A stretch of DNA of 64,000 bases. Origin: Mesorhizobium sp. M1E.F.Ca.ET.045.02.1.1. Lineage in GTDB: Bacteria > Pseudomonadota > Alphaproteobacteria > Rhizobiales > Rhizobiaceae. Shown piece by piece: positions 10,006 to 21,348 of this stretch (position 1 is the stretch's first letter; each line of letters starts with the position of its first letter). A program made the translations under genes and the position numbers. Location of the stretch: assembly GCF_003952485.1 (NCBI RefSeq), contig NZ_CP034447.1, positions 4,416,501 through 4,480,500 on the forward strand, in the 5' to 3' direction. The notes under the pieces are model-generated. The model made no database searches, was not told the origin of the DNA, and saw only the letters and a list, made by a program, of their open reading frames with translations.

Positions 10006-11309
10006 GCTGGCTTGGCGGCAGCGGTGATGCTTCTTCGCGGCGGTCGGGCACGCTTACGGTGCTCGATGTGGGCTCGAGCAAGGTTTGCTGCGTGGTGGCG
10101 AAGTTGAAGCCGCGCGAGGACGGCAAGCTTCTGCGCGGACGCTCGCACCGCATCCAGGTGATCGGCATCGGCCATCAGAAATCGCAAGGCGTGAAGTCTG
10201 GCGTCGTGGTCGATCTCGACCGCGCCGAGCATGCCATCCGCCTCGCCGTCGACGCGGCGGAGCGCATGGCGGGGCTCACCGTCGATTCCCTCATCGTCAA
10301 CATGACGGCCGGCCGGCTGAAGAGCGAAGCCTTCTCGGCAACCATCAATCTCGGCGGCCACCAGGTCGAGGAAGCCGATATCAAGCGCGTGCTCGCTGCC
10401 GGCGCCAAGCAGGCGCTGCGTGCCGAGCGCGAGGTGGTCCACTCGCTTCCCGTCGGCTTCTCGCTCGACGTCGAACGCGGCATGCGCGATCCGCGCGGCA
10501 TGGTCGGCGACGCGCTCGGCGTCGACATGCATGTGCTGACCGGCGACGCCGCGCCAATGCGCAATCTGGAGCTCTGCATCAACCGCTCGCATCTTTCGGT
10601 CGAGCGCATGGTGGCGACGCCCTATGCCAGCGGCCTCGCGGCCCTGGTCGACGACGAGCTCGAAATGGGCGCTGCCTGCATCGACATGGGCGGCGGCACC
10701 ACGACGATCTCCGTGTTCTCGGAAGGCAAGTTCGTGCATGGCGACGCCATCGCCATCGGTGGCAACCATGTGACGCTCGACATGGCCAAGGGCCTGTCGA
10801 CTTCGCTCGACGCGGCTGAACGGCTGAAGGTGATGCACGGCTCGGCGCTGCCCGGCAGCGCCGACGACCGCGACCTGGTTTCCATCCAGCCGATCGGCGA
10901 GGAAGGCGAATTGCCGCTGCAGATCCCGCGCTCGGTGATGACGCGCATCATCCGCGCCCGCATCGACGAGACGCTGGAGCTGTTGCGCGACCGGTTGAAC
11001 AAGTCGGGCTACGGCAACGCCGTCGGCAAGCGTGTCGTTCTCACCGGCGGCGCCAGCCAGTTGGCGGGCCTGCCGGAGGCAGCGCGCCGCATCCTCGGGC
11101 GCAATGTGCGCATCGGCCGCCCGCTCGGCGTGGCGGGTCTGCCGGAAGCGGCCAAGGGGCCGGCGTTCTCGACCCCGGTCGGGCTTATGATCTACCCGCA
11201 GATGGCGAGCTTCGAGAGCCATTCGGCGAAAGGACTTTCCGGTTTCAGGATGACCGGAACGGGCGGAAAACTGCATCGCATGAGTCAGTGGTTGAGAGAC
11301 AGTTTTTAA
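10002..11309 (+). CDS. ftsA: Cell division protein FtsA
   Basis: FtsA is the actin-like ATPase that anchors FtsZ to the membrane and recruits the divisome. The 435-residue product has the phosphate-1 loop VLDVGSSKVCCVVAKL near residue 22, the inserted 1C domain, the phosphate-2 loop DMGGGTTTISVF near 228 and the adenosine motif VLTGGASQLAGLPE near 347. The last 15 residues (GGKLHRMSQWLRDSF) form a likely amphipathic membrane-targeting helix, as known for the family. The start overlaps the ftsQ stop, and ftsZ follows after 67 bp. Confidence 0.97.
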   Translation: MSWLGGSGDASSRRSGTLTVLDVGSSKVCCVVAKLKPREDGKLLRGRSHRIQVIGIGHQKSQGVKSGVVVDLDRAEHAIRLAVDAAERMAGLTVDSLIVNMTAGRLKSEAFSATINLGGHQVEEADIKRVLAAGAKQALRAEREVVHSLPVGFSLDVERGMRDPRGMVGDALGVDMHVLTGDAAPMRNLELCINRSHLSVERMVATPYASGLAALVDDELEMGAACIDMGGGTTTISVFSEGKFVHGDAIAIGGNHVTLDMAKGLSTSLDAAERLKVMHGSALPGSADDRDLVSIQPIGEEGELPLQIPRSVMTRIIRARIDETLELLRDRLNKSGYGNAVGKRVVLTGGASQLAGLPEAARRILGRNVRIGRPLGVAGLPEAAKGPAFSTPVGLMIYPQMASFESHSAKGLSGFRMTGTGGKLHRMSQWLRDSF

Positions 11310-11376
11310 TTTGACGGGGACAGCCCCATAGGCGGCCGCAGCGGCGAGGCGGCGGGAAAGGCAAAGGACGGAGACA

Positions 11377-13029
11377 ATGACCATCAATCTGCAAAAGCCG
11401 GACATCACCGAGCTCAAGCCACGCATCACCGTGTTCGGTGTCGGCGGCGGCGGCGGCAATGCCGTCAACAACATGATCACCGCCGGCCTGCGCGGCGTCG
11501 AGTTCGTGGTGGCCAACACCGACGCGCAAGCGCTGACGATGTCGAAGGCCGAGCGGCTGATCCAGCTTGGCGCGCATGTCACCGAAGGGCTCGGCGCCGG
11601 CTCGCAGCCGGAAGTCGGCCGCGCCGCGGCGGAAGAATGCATCGACGAGATCATCGACCATCTCTCCAACACGCATATGTGCTTCGTCACCGCCGGCATG
11701 GGCGGCGGCACGGGTACGGGCGCTGCTCCGGTCGTTGCCCGCGCGGCACGGGAGAAGGGCATCCTCACCGTCGGCGTCGTCACCAAGCCGTTCCATTTCG
11801 AAGGCCAGCGCCGCATGAAGACGGCCGACATGGGCATCGAGGAACTGCAGAAATGCGTCGATACGCTGATCGTCATCCCCAACCAGAACCTGTTCCGGCT
11901 GGCCAATGACAAGACCACCTTCGCCGATGCCTTTGCGATGGCCGACCAGGTGCTCTACTCCGGCGTTGCCTGCATCACCGACCTGATGGTCAAGGAAGGC
12001 CTGATCAACCTCGACTTCGCCGACGTCCGTTCGGTGATGCGCGAGATGGGCAAGGCGATGATGGGCACGGGGGAGGCTTCGGGCGAGGGCCGCGCGATGG
12101 CCGCCGCGGAAGCCGCGATCGCCAACCCGCTGCTCGACGAAACCTCGATGAAGGGCGCCAAGGGCCTGCTGATCTCGATCACCGGCGGCCGCGACCTCAC
12201 CCTGTTCGAGGTGGACGAAGCCGCGACCCGCATCCGCGAGGAGGTCGACCAGGACGCCAACATCATCCTGGGCGCCACCTTCGACGAGGAACTGGAAGGC
12301 GTGATCCGCGTCTCGGTGGTCGCCACCGGCATCGACAAGTCGGCGGCCGAAATTGCTGCCGCGCCGATCTCGATCCGCGCGCCGCAGAAGCCGGTCGCTC
12401 GTCCCGCGGCGCCTGTTCAGGAAAGCCGTCCCGCGCCGGTTCAACAGCAGACGGTCTACGAGCCGCGCGCGGTCGATCCGGTCGCCGAGGCGATCCAACT
12501 TGCCGAGGCGAATGCCGCCGCGATGGCGCAGCCGCGCCCGGCGCCGGTCGACGACTTCCGGCCGCAGAGCAAGATCTTCCAGGCCCCGCCGGCGCAGCCG
12601 CAGCCGGTGGTGCAGCAGCAGGTCGTGCAGCCGGCGCCGCAGCGCGAGATGCCGCAGCCTGTTGCGGCGGCGCCGCAGCGCATGCCGCGCGTGGAGGACT
12701 TTCCGCCGGTGGTGAAGGCCGAGGTGGAAGCCAAGAGCCGCCCTGCCGACCACGAGAACAGCGGGCCGATGGGGCTGATCAAGCGCCTGACCAATGGCCT
12801 GACCCGCCGCGAGGAAGAGCCGGCCCGGCTCCAGCCGGCGCAGCCGCGCGAGCCGAAACTGCGCCAGGCGGCACCGGAAATGCGCCGCCTCGCCAGCCAG
12901 GACCCGCAGCTCTACGCGCCGCGCCGCGGCCAACTCGACGACCAGGGACGCCTCACGCCGCAGAGCCGCACGGTGCAGGAAGACGACCAGTTGGAGATTC
13001 CGGCGTTTCTGCGCCGCCAGGCCAACTGA
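11377..13029 (+). CDS. ftsZ: Cell division protein FtsZ
   Basis: FtsZ is the tubulin-like GTPase that forms the division ring. The globular domain spans about residues 1-320, with [13 protein letters not shown] near 22, the GTP-binding [13 protein letters not shown] near 108, [14 protein letters not shown] near 170 and the T7-loop region [11 protein letters not shown] near 210. At 550 residues it is much longer than the roughly 380 of enteric FtsZ. The extra length is a Pro/Gln/Ala/Arg-rich linker (about 325-535), as in other alphaproteobacterial FtsZ. The C-terminal peptide [15 protein letters not shown] is the conserved FtsA-binding tail. A GGACGGAGA ribosome site precedes ATG 11377. Confidence 0.98.
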   Translation: MTINLQKPDITELKPRITVFGVGGGGGNAVNNMITAGLRGVEFVVANTDAQALTMSKAERLIQLGAHVTEGLGAGSQPEVGRAAAEECIDEIIDHLSNTHMCFVTAGMGGGTGTGAAPVVARAAREKGILTVGVVTKPFHFEGQRRMKTADMGIEELQKCVDTLIVIPNQNLFRLANDKTTFADAFAMADQVLYSGVACITDLMVKEGLINLDFADVRSVMREMGKAMMGTGEASGEGRAMAAAEAAIANPLLDETSMKGAKGLLISITGGRDLTLFEVDEAATRIREEVDQDANIILGATFDEELEGVIRVSVVATGIDKSAAEIAAAPISIRAPQKPVARPAAPVQESRPAPVQQQTVYEPRAVDPVAEAIQLAEANAAAMAQPRPAPVDDFRPQSKIFQAPPAQPQPVVQQQVVQPAPQREMPQPVAAAPQRMPRVEDFPPVVKAEVEAKSRPADHENSGPMGLIKRLTNGLTRREEEPARLQPAQPREPKLRQAAPEMRRLASQDPQLYAPRRGQLDDQGRLTPQSRTVQEDDQLEIPAFLRRQAN

Positions 13030-13074
13030 TCGATACAGCGGGCCGCTGATCGCTGACGATATATAACGGTTGTT

Positions 13075-13104
13075 AACAGGCAGACGAGAAATCGTCTGCC
13101 TGTT
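13075..13104 (+). terminator. Perfect 13-bp hairpin with GAAA loop after ftsZ
   Basis: AACAGGCAGACGA (13075-13087) pairs perfectly with TCGTCTGCCTGTT (13092-13104) around a GAAA tetraloop. It begins 46 bp after the ftsZ stop. No U-tract follows, so it is either an unusual terminator or an mRNA-stabilising 3' end. A second hairpin, CGAGCG-TTTTTT-CGCTCG, lies at 13137-13154. Confidence 0.5.
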
Positions 13105-13393
13105 GGCGTTAAAGGTGGTTGTAAAACAGAGTGTTACGAGCGTTTTTTCGCTCGCTGCCGCGGTTACAAAGGGTAAGAAACCGTGATTTGGAGTCTCTCG
13201 GACGGGCCATTATCTTCGCCTCGGACTAAAGTCGGTTTGCCGGGATTCGGGGAGTTGGCCCTGCCTGCCGATCATATCAGAGCCGCATGCCTTGTTTCAT
13301 TTGCCGCATTCATGCGGACGCAAGACGATCCGTCTGGCTGAAAATGCTCAAGAGGCTGATGAAGCGGACGCAGGCAGTTAGGGCTTATGGGGT
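13105..13393 (+). other. Remainder of the ftsZ-lpxC intergenic region
   Basis: No gene is seen between the post-ftsZ hairpin and lpxC. The stretch holds the small hairpin at 13137-13154 and two GANTC sites (13191 and 13244). It presumably contains the lpxC promoter, but I cannot place its boxes with confidence. Confidence 0.4.
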
Positions 13394-14335
13394 TTGTCTT
13401 TGCACGACTATCAGACGACAGTTAAAGCGCGCGTGACGTTGACCGGCACGGGCGTCCACAGCGGCAAGCCCGTCACCGTTCATTTCCTGCCCGCCGACGC
13501 CGACACCGGCATCGTGTTCCACCTGTCGAATGGCGGCGAGGGCCGGGAGTTCCGCGCGCTGGTCTCCGAGGTCGGCGCCACCGACCTTTGCACCATGCTC
13601 GGCGATCCGGCCGGCGAGCATATCGGAACCGTCGAGCACCTGATGGCGACGGTGTTCGGACTTGGCATCGACAATCTCATCATCGAGATCGACGGTCCGG
13701 AAGTTCCCATTCTCGACGGCAGCGCCATGGCCTTTGTCGAGGCCTTCGACCAGGCGGGCATCGAGACGCTGGCGGTCAAGCGCCGCTATATCCGGGTGGT
13801 CAAGCCGGTTCGCATCGAAGCCGGCGCATCATGGGCGGAATTCCGCCCTTACGACGGCACGCGATTCGAGATCGAGATCGATTTCGAAAGCCCGGCGATC
13901 GGTCGCCAGCTCTTTGCCTCCGACATCAACCCCGACATCTTCCGCCGCGACATCGCGCGGGCGCGCACCTTCGGTTTCATGAAGGATGTCGAGCGGCTGT
14001 GGGCCGCCGGCTACGCGCTCGGCTCTTCGCTGGAAAATTCGCTGGTCATCGGCGACGACAACCGCGTCATCAATGTCGGGGGGCTGCGCTACCCCAACGA
14101 ATTCGCCCGGCACAAGACGCTCGATGCCATGGGCGATCTGGCGCTTGCCGGCGCGCGCTTCATCGGCTGCTTCCGCTCCTATCGCGGCGGTCACCGAATG
14201 AACGCGGCGGCGCTGCGCCGGCTGCTGTCGGACCGGACGGCCTTCGAGATCGTCGAGACACGACGCCGCGAGCGCGGCCGCGTGGCAGAAATGATCGCCG
14301 TCAGCGGACCGGTCTACGCGCCCTGGGTGATCTGA
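13394..14335 (+). CDS. lpxC: UDP-3-O-acyl-N-acetylglucosamine deacetylase LpxC
   Basis: LpxC is the zinc deacetylase that commits UDP-acyl-GlcNAc to lipid A synthesis. The 313-residue product shows TGVHSGKPV near 17, the zinc-site region TVEHLMATVFGLGIDNL near 77, EVPILDGSA, and the second zinc and catalytic region RHKTLDAMGDLALAG near 237, followed by GHRMNAAALRRLL near 265. No in-frame ATG is available. TTG 13394 is used here, but TTG 13400 is as good, because GGGG (13389-13392) is at a better distance from it. lpxC closes the dcw run, as in many Proteobacteria. Confidence 0.93.
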   Translation: MSLHDYQTTVKARVTLTGTGVHSGKPVTVHFLPADADTGIVFHLSNGGEGREFRALVSEVGATDLCTMLGDPAGEHIGTVEHLMATVFGLGIDNLIIEIDGPEVPILDGSAMAFVEAFDQAGIETLAVKRRYIRVVKPVRIEAGASWAEFRPYDGTRFEIEIDFESPAIGRQLFASDINPDIFRRDIARARTFGFMKDVERLWAAGYALGSSLENSLVIGDDNRVINVGGLRYPNEFARHKTLDAMGDLALAGARFIGCFRSYRGGHRMNAAALRRLLSDRTAFEIVETRRRERGRVAEMIAVSGPVYAPWVI

Positions 14336-14363
14336 TTCTTAACGATTTTCTGGCTTTGTAGGT

Positions 14364-14395
14364 GGCCTTGTGTTGCACGGGTGCATCACAAGGCC
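14364..14395. terminator. Long hairpin between lpxC and bamD
   Basis: GGCCTTGTG (14364-14372) pairs with CACAAGGCC (14387-14395), and inside it TGCAC pairs with GTGCA. It follows lpxC by 28 bp and is a likely terminator or 3' stabiliser. There is no clear U-tract; the next bases are ATGAAATTATACTG, which could contribute to a promoter for bamD. Confidence 0.5.
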
Positions 14396-14536
14396 ATGAA
14401 ATTATACTGCTTTGGGCAAGGCGCCAAACCGCCACAAAAATGTGCGATTGGCCGGACATAGCGTTGCCGGGCAAGGGGATAATGGTTTATGGCTGCGGCC
14501 CGGACCGAAACGACGCCGAAAGGGCGGAATTCAAAC

Positions 14537-15406
14537 ATGTTGTTTTCGCGAGTTGGTCAATCGAAGGCGCCGCATCGGGCTGTTTTCCTGGCGTTTTCGT
14601 TGATTGCCCCGTCGCTGGTGCTGTCGGCCTGCATGTCGTCCGAGAAGGACGTCAACCTGGCGACCTATGTCGACCAGACCGAGCCCGCCGACGTTCTCTA
14701 CAATCAGGGCCTCGCCAACCTGAATGCCGGCCGTCTCGATGAGGCGAGCAAGAAGTTCGACGCCGTCGACCGTCAGCATCCCTATTCGGAATTCGCCCGC
14801 AAATCGATGGTGATGGGCGCCTTCGCCGACTATCGCGCCGGCAATTATGAAGAGGCGATCGGTTCCGCCAAGCGCTATCTCACGCTCTATCCGTCGACCG
14901 ACGATGCCGCCTACGCGCAGTACATCATCGGCTTGAGCTACTACCGGCAGATCAAGGACGTCACCCAGGATCAGAAGGAAGCGCGCCAGACGGTGCAGAC
15001 CATGCAGGACCTGGTGACGCGCTGGCCGAACTCCGAATATGTCGACGACGCCAAGGACAAGATCCGCTTCGCCACCGACCAGCTCGCCGGCAAGGAGATG
15101 CAGATCGGCCGCTACTATCTCGAACGCCGCGAATATATCGCCGCCGTCAAGCGATTCCGCACGGTGGTGGAGACCTATTCCAACACGCGCCACGTCGAGG
15201 AGGCGCTGGCGCGCCTGACCGAGAGCTACTACGCGATGGGGCTGACGTCGGAAGCGCAGACGGCGGCGGCGGTGCTCGGCAACAACTATCCGGACAGCCA
15301 GTGGTACAAGGATTCCTACAAGCTCCTGCAGAGCAACGGGCTTGAGCCGCGCGAAAATGCCGGGTCGTGGATATCCAAGGCCGGGAAGCTGATCACCGGC
15401 GCCTGA
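14537..15406 (+). CDS. bamD: Outer membrane assembly lipoprotein BamD (ComL)
   Basis: BamD is the essential lipoprotein of the BAM complex that folds outer membrane proteins. ATG 14537 gives a 289-residue precursor whose N-terminus is a lipoprotein signal: a basic start, a hydrophobic stretch and the lipobox LSAC with Cys32. A start 48 bp upstream would add an uncharacteristic tail. The mature part has repeated TPR helices, for example [20 protein letters not shown] near 57 and [20 protein letters not shown] near 105. It lies between lpxC and recN, and recN starts 8 bp after its stop. Confidence 0.93.
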   Translation: MLFSRVGQSKAPHRAVFLAFSLIAPSLVLSACMSSEKDVNLATYVDQTEPADVLYNQGLANLNAGRLDEASKKFDAVDRQHPYSEFARKSMVMGAFADYRAGNYEEAIGSAKRYLTLYPSTDDAAYAQYIIGLSYYRQIKDVTQDQKEARQTVQTMQDLVTRWPNSEYVDDAKDKIRFATDQLAGKEMQIGRYYLERREYIAAVKRFRTVVETYSNTRHVEEALARLTESYYAMGLTSEAQTAAAVLGNNYPDSQWYKDSYKLLQSNGLEPRENAGSWISKAGKLITGA

Positions 15407-15414
15407 CACTCCTG

Positions 15415-17088
15415 ATGCTGTCCAGACTGTCGATCCGCGATATCGTCCTGATCGAGAAGCTGGACATCGACTTCCTGCCTGGACTTTCGGTCCTGACGGG
15501 CGAGACCGGCGCCGGCAAATCCATCCTGCTTGATGCGCTGTCGCTGGCGCTTGGAACGCGCGGCGACGCCTCGCTCGTCCGCCACGGCGCGGCACAGGGC
15601 CAGGTCATCGCGGTGTTCGACGTGCCGCGCAACCATCCAGCGCGGGCGCTGCTCGCCGACAACGATATCGAGGACGACGGCGACATCATCCTGCGCCGGG
15701 TGCAGACGGCCGACGGACGCACTCGCGTCTTCGTCAACGACCAGCCGTCCAGCGTGACCCTGATGCGCGACGTCGGCCGCGCGCTGGTCGAAATCCATGG
15801 CCAGCACGACGAGCGCGCGCTGGTCGATCCCGGCGCCCATCGCGAATTGCTGGACAGTTTCGGCGGCCATCTCGGCGCTGTGCGCGGGGCGGGCGAGGCG
15901 TGGCGCTACTGGCGAAACTGCGAGCAGGAGCTTTCCAGGCACCGCGCCAAGGTCGAGGCGGCGGCGCGCGAGGCCGATTATCTCAGGGCCTCAGTCGCCG
16001 AGCTGGCGAAGCTCGATCCGCAGCCGGGCGAGGAGACCGAGCTGGCTGAATTGCGCGCCCAGATGATGCGCGCCGAAAAGATCGCGTCCGAGATTCACGA
16101 CGCGCAGGACGTGCTGTCGGGGCCGTCTTCGCCGCTGCCGCAGCTCGCCAGCCTTTTGCGCAGGCTGCAGCGCAAGGCAGGTGAAGTGCCGGGACTGCTC
16201 GACGACGTGGTGAAGTCGCTGGACGAGGCGATGATATCGCTCGACGCGGCGCAGTCCGGCGTCGAGACGGCGCTTCGCGCCACCGAATACGATCCGCAGC
16301 GCCTCGAGAAGGCCGAGGAGCGGCTGTTTTCGCTGCGCGCGGCCTCGCGCAAGCACAATGTCGCGGTCGACGACCTGGCGCAGCTGCGCGACACGATGGC
16401 GGCGGATCTTGCCGATCTCGATGCCGGCGAGGAGCGGCTGCACGGGCTGGAGAAGCAGGCCGCCGCCGCGCGCGAGGCTTACGACATTTCGGCGGCGCAG
16501 CTCTCTTCGCTTCGCCACGCCGCCGCAGCCGGCCTGACCAAGGCGGTGATGGCCGAACTGCCGGCGCTCAAGCTCGAGCGGGCCGAATTCATCGTCGAGA
16601 TGGTGAGCGATGCCGAAAGCCGCATGGAAGAAGGCATCGACCAGGTCGAATTCTGGGTGCGCACCAATCCTGGCACCCGGCCCGGGCCGATGATGAAGGT
16701 CGCTTCGGGCGGCGAGCTGTCGCGCTTCCTTCTGGCGCTGAAGGTGGCGCTTGCCGACCGCGGCTCGGCACCGACCCTTGTCTTTGATGAAATCGACACC
16801 GGCGTCGGCGGCGCGGTGGCCGACGCCATCGGCCAGCGATTGGCGCGGCTCTCGAAGAGAGTGCAAGTGCTTTCGGTCACGCATGCGCCGCAAGTGGCGG
16901 CCCGCGCGGCGACACATTTCCTGATCTCGAAATCCGGCGGCAAGGACCGTGTCGCCACCGGCATTGCCGAAATGGATCGCGCGGCACGCCAGGAGGAAAT
17001 CGCGCGCATGCTGGCGGGCGCCACCATCACCGACGAGGCGCGCGCCGCCGCCGAGCGGCTGCTGCGGGAAAATACGGCCGCCGCCTAG
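15415..17088 (+). CDS. recN: DNA repair protein RecN
   Basis: RecN is an SMC-like ATPase that acts early in double-strand break repair. ATG 15415 (MLSRLSIRDIVLIEKLD) gives 557 residues, the usual length. Walker A is TGETGAGKSILLDALS near 30, and LVEIHGQHDERALVDP is near 125. A helical, Ala/Glu/Arg-rich coiled coil fills about 165-350, followed by the ABC signature KVASGGELSRFLLALK near 430 and Walker B TLVFDEIDTGVGG near 457. An in-frame start 48 bp upstream overlaps bamD and is unlikely. The 8-bp spacing from bamD suggests one transcript. Confidence 0.95.
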   Translation: MLSRLSIRDIVLIEKLDIDFLPGLSVLTGETGAGKSILLDALSLALGTRGDASLVRHGAAQGQVIAVFDVPRNHPARALLADNDIEDDGDIILRRVQTADGRTRVFVNDQPSSVTLMRDVGRALVEIHGQHDERALVDPGAHRELLDSFGGHLGAVRGAGEAWRYWRNCEQELSRHRAKVEAAAREADYLRASVAELAKLDPQPGEETELAELRAQMMRAEKIASEIHDAQDVLSGPSSPLPQLASLLRRLQRKAGEVPGLLDDVVKSLDEAMISLDAAQSGVETALRATEYDPQRLEKAEERLFSLRAASRKHNVAVDDLAQLRDTMAADLADLDAGEERLHGLEKQAAAAREAYDISAAQLSSLRHAAAAGLTKAVMAELPALKLERAEFIVEMVSDAESRMEEGIDQVEFWVRTNPGTRPGPMMKVASGGELSRFLLALKVALADRGSAPTLVFDEIDTGVGGAVADAIGQRLARLSKRVQVLSVTHAPQVAARAATHFLISKSGGKDRVATGIAEMDRAARQEEIARMLAGATITDEARAAAERLLRENTAAA

Positions 17089-17193
17089 CTTATTTTCTGC
17101 GCCCGGAAGCCGAGTCAGCAGATGGCTGCATCCTGCTGTTCAGCATTGATTTATTCGCAAGCCGACTCCCCCATGCCGAATCCTGATTTATAG

Positions 17194-19430
<2,237 letters not shown>

Positions 19431-19431
<1 letters not shown>

Positions 19432-20117
19432 TGGCCGGCGCGTTCAAGGGGTTTGGGCAGAAGGCCATCCCGTTCCTGAAGGCGCTCGACTTTCATCAGA
19501 GCCGGGAGTGGTTCCAGGAGAACCGCGACCTCTATGAAAGCCAACTGCATAAGCCGTTTTGCGATCTCGTGGAAACGCTGACAGAGCGCTTCACCGCGGC
19601 CGGACTTGGGCTGCGCGGCGATCGCAAGAAGTCGCTGTTCCGCATCAATCGCGACGTGCGCTTCTCCAAGGACAAGCGGCCCTACAACCGGCATCTGTCG
19701 GCCATCCTGTCACCGGATGGCACCAAGATGGAGCAGGGCGTCTTCTACGTGCATATCGGGCTCGAGCGGTGCTTTGCCGGTGTCGCCTGGTGGCAGCCGA
19801 GCCCGGAACTGCTGCAGGCGATGCGCAAGGCGATCGTGACGAAACCGGCGGCGTTCCGCGGCATGGTGGCGGCGCTGAAGAAGGCCGGCCTGGAACTCGA
19901 TGCGGAAGATCGCCTGAAGCGCGCGCCGCGCGGCTTCGAGGACGTGACAGATGACGATCTCGTACAGGCGGTGCGCAACCGGCATTTCGTGGTCCGGCAC
20001 GACATCGATCCGGCGACGATTTATTCGGCCGGGCTGGTCGACGATCTCGTCGATTTCACCTCGCGCGCCAGGCCGCTGCTCGATTGGGGCAGGGCGATCG
20101 AGGGCCGGGCGGGATAG
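19431..20117 (+). CDS. DUF2461 (TIGR02453-type) protein
   Basis: The 228-residue product resembles the DUF2461/TIGR02453 family. Typical features are the N-terminal FLKALDFHQSREWFQENRD, the central LFRINRDVRFSKDKRPYNRHL and the C-terminal HFVVRHDI. The molecular function of this family is not established and I do not assign one. No signal peptide or membrane segment is visible, so it is probably cytoplasmic. Its ATG overlaps the last base of the ligA stop, so it is likely translated with ligA. Confidence 0.85.
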
Positions 20118-20207
20118 TCGGAAAGCGGTTTCGCGATCAGTTCCGCTGATCGTCGGCTCAAGCGAATTGGTGTGACAAGCAAGGCGGCGCTCCCTACATC
20201 AGGCGGC

Positions 20208-20250
20208 TTAAAGCGCGTCTCCTGAAATGGATTCAGGCGACGCGCTTTAA
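20208..20250. repeat. Palindromic hairpin element
   Basis: TTAAAGCGCGTC (20208-20219) pairs perfectly with GACGCGCTTTAA (20239-20250), and CCTGA (20221-20225) with TCAGG (20233-20237), around a 7-nt loop. It lies between the DUF2461 gene and azlC, directly before a second hairpin. Such palindromes are common between genes of rhizobia. Confidence 0.7.
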
Positions 20251-20262
20251 GTCCTTGTTTTG

Positions 20263-20311
20263 ATGCATGTCGTTGTCCCAGAACCGCTGCGCACTTCTGG
20301 GCGACATGCAT
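20263..20311. repeat. Palindromic repeat with conserved CCGCTNCRCAC loop, copy 1
   Basis: The outer arms ATGCATGTCG (20263-20272) and CGACATGCAT (20302-20311) enclose CCCAGAA / TTCTGGG around the 11-nt loop CCGCTGCGCAC (20284-20294). The same loop consensus recurs at 28590-28634 and 49345-49388. The element ends just upstream of azlC. Confidence 0.75.
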
Positions 20312-20325
20312 GAGGGAGCAGTTGG

Positions 20326-21054
20326 ATGTCAGCGGAAGCAATCTCCGAAGGCCGTGCGCAGAGCGATTTCTGGGACGGCGTGCGGCTGTCGATGCCGGTG
20401 GTCGTTGCCTCGGCGCCGTTCGCGGTCCTGTTCGGCGCTTTAGCCGTCGACAACGGCTTTTCCGCCCTTGAAGCCTTCCTGATGAGCGCCATGATCTATG
20501 GCGGCGCCAGCCAGATGGTGGGCATCGAACTGTTCGGCCAGCATGTCGCGCCGTGGCTGGTCGTGCTGTCGATCTTCGCGGTGAATTTCCGCCACGTGCT
20601 CTATTCCGCCGGCATCGGCCGGCGCATCGCGCATTGGCCGGTTCTGCAGCAGGCCATCGGCTACTTCGTCCTCACCGATCCGCAATATGCCATCGCCGAG
20701 GCGAGGGCAGAGTCCGGTCGGCCGGTCGGTTTCGTCTGGTATATGGGGCTCGGCCTGCCGGTTTATGTTTTCTGGGTGATCGAAAGCGGCCTGGGTGCGG
20801 TGTTCGGCAAGATGATCCCGGATACCCATGCGCTGGGCATCGATTTCCTGCTGCCGATCTATTTCCTCGGCCTCGTCATGGGCTTCCGCAAGCGGCCGCT
20901 GTGGCTGCCGGTGGTCGCCGCGAGCGCGGCCGCCTCGATCGTCGCCTACAGAACCGTCGGCTCGCCCTGGCATGTTTCCATCGGCGCCATTGCGGGCGTG
21001 CTTCTGGCGGTGATCCTGCCGCCGCATCACAGCGGCGTGGGGAAGCGGCCATGA
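20326..21054 (+). CDS. azlC: AzlC-family branched-chain amino acid permease subunit
   Basis: AzlC is the large subunit of the AzlCD exporter family, known for export of branched-chain amino acids and analogues. The 242-residue product has the family N-terminus FWDGVRLSMPVVVASAPFAV, the region ALEAFLMSAMIYGGASQMV near 47-65, FAVNFRHVLYSAG near 87 and several membrane helices. ATG 20326 follows GAGGGAGCAG. The small partner azlD overlaps its stop by four bases, which supports a two-subunit transporter. The substrate is inferred from the family only. Confidence 0.9.
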   Translation: MSAEAISEGRAQSDFWDGVRLSMPVVVASAPFAVLFGALAVDNGFSALEAFLMSAMIYGGASQMVGIELFGQHVAPWLVVLSIFAVNFRHVLYSAGIGRRIAHWPVLQQAIGYFVLTDPQYAIAEARAESGRPVGFVWYMGLGLPVYVFWVIESGLGAVFGKMIPDTHALGIDFLLPIYFLGLVMGFRKRPLWLPVVAASAAASIVAYRTVGSPWHVSIGAIAGVLLAVILPPHHSGVGKRP

Positions 21055-21347
21055 GCACGACCTTCTGGATCATCCTTGCCGGCGCCGTCGCCACCTATCT
21101 CACGCGCGTTGGGGGCCACCTCGTCATCTCGCGCTTCGAAAACATCCATCCGCGCGTCGAGGCGGGCTTGAACGCCGTGCCGGCCGCCGTGCTGACGACG
21201 CTGGTGGCGCCGGAACTCCTGCATGCCGGACCCGCCGAATGGGCGGCGCTGATCGTCACCGCGCTGGTGTCGCTGCGCGGTGGCCTGATGGCGATGTTTC
21301 TGGCGGGCACTGCCGCACTGATATTGGCGCGGCAGTTCGTGGGATAG
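21051..21347 (+). CDS. azlD: AzlD-family transporter small subunit
   Basis: This 98-residue protein has three to four hydrophobic helices and the AzlD pattern: AGAVATYLTRVGGHLV near 10-25, VEAGLNAVPAAVLTTLVAP near 37-55, and a Gly-rich last helix. It starts inside the azlC stop (ATGA overlap) and probably forms the membrane exporter with AzlC. Its stop is one base from the end of the convergent aminopeptidase gene. Confidence 0.9.
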   Translation: MSTTFWIILAGAVATYLTRVGGHLVISRFENIHPRVEAGLNAVPAAVLTTLVAPELLHAGPAEWAALIVTALVSLRGGLMAMFLAGTAALILARQFVG

Positions 21348-21348
21348 G

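Noticed and set aside
9732..12933. Two long minus-strand open frames over ftsQ, ftsA and ftsZ
   Set aside because: Both are antisense shadows of clearly coding genes and show no family pattern.
14362..14742. 126-codon + strand frame between lpxC and bamD
   Set aside because: It overlaps the bamD signal and mature region in another frame and has no domain; the hairpin at 14364 covers its start.
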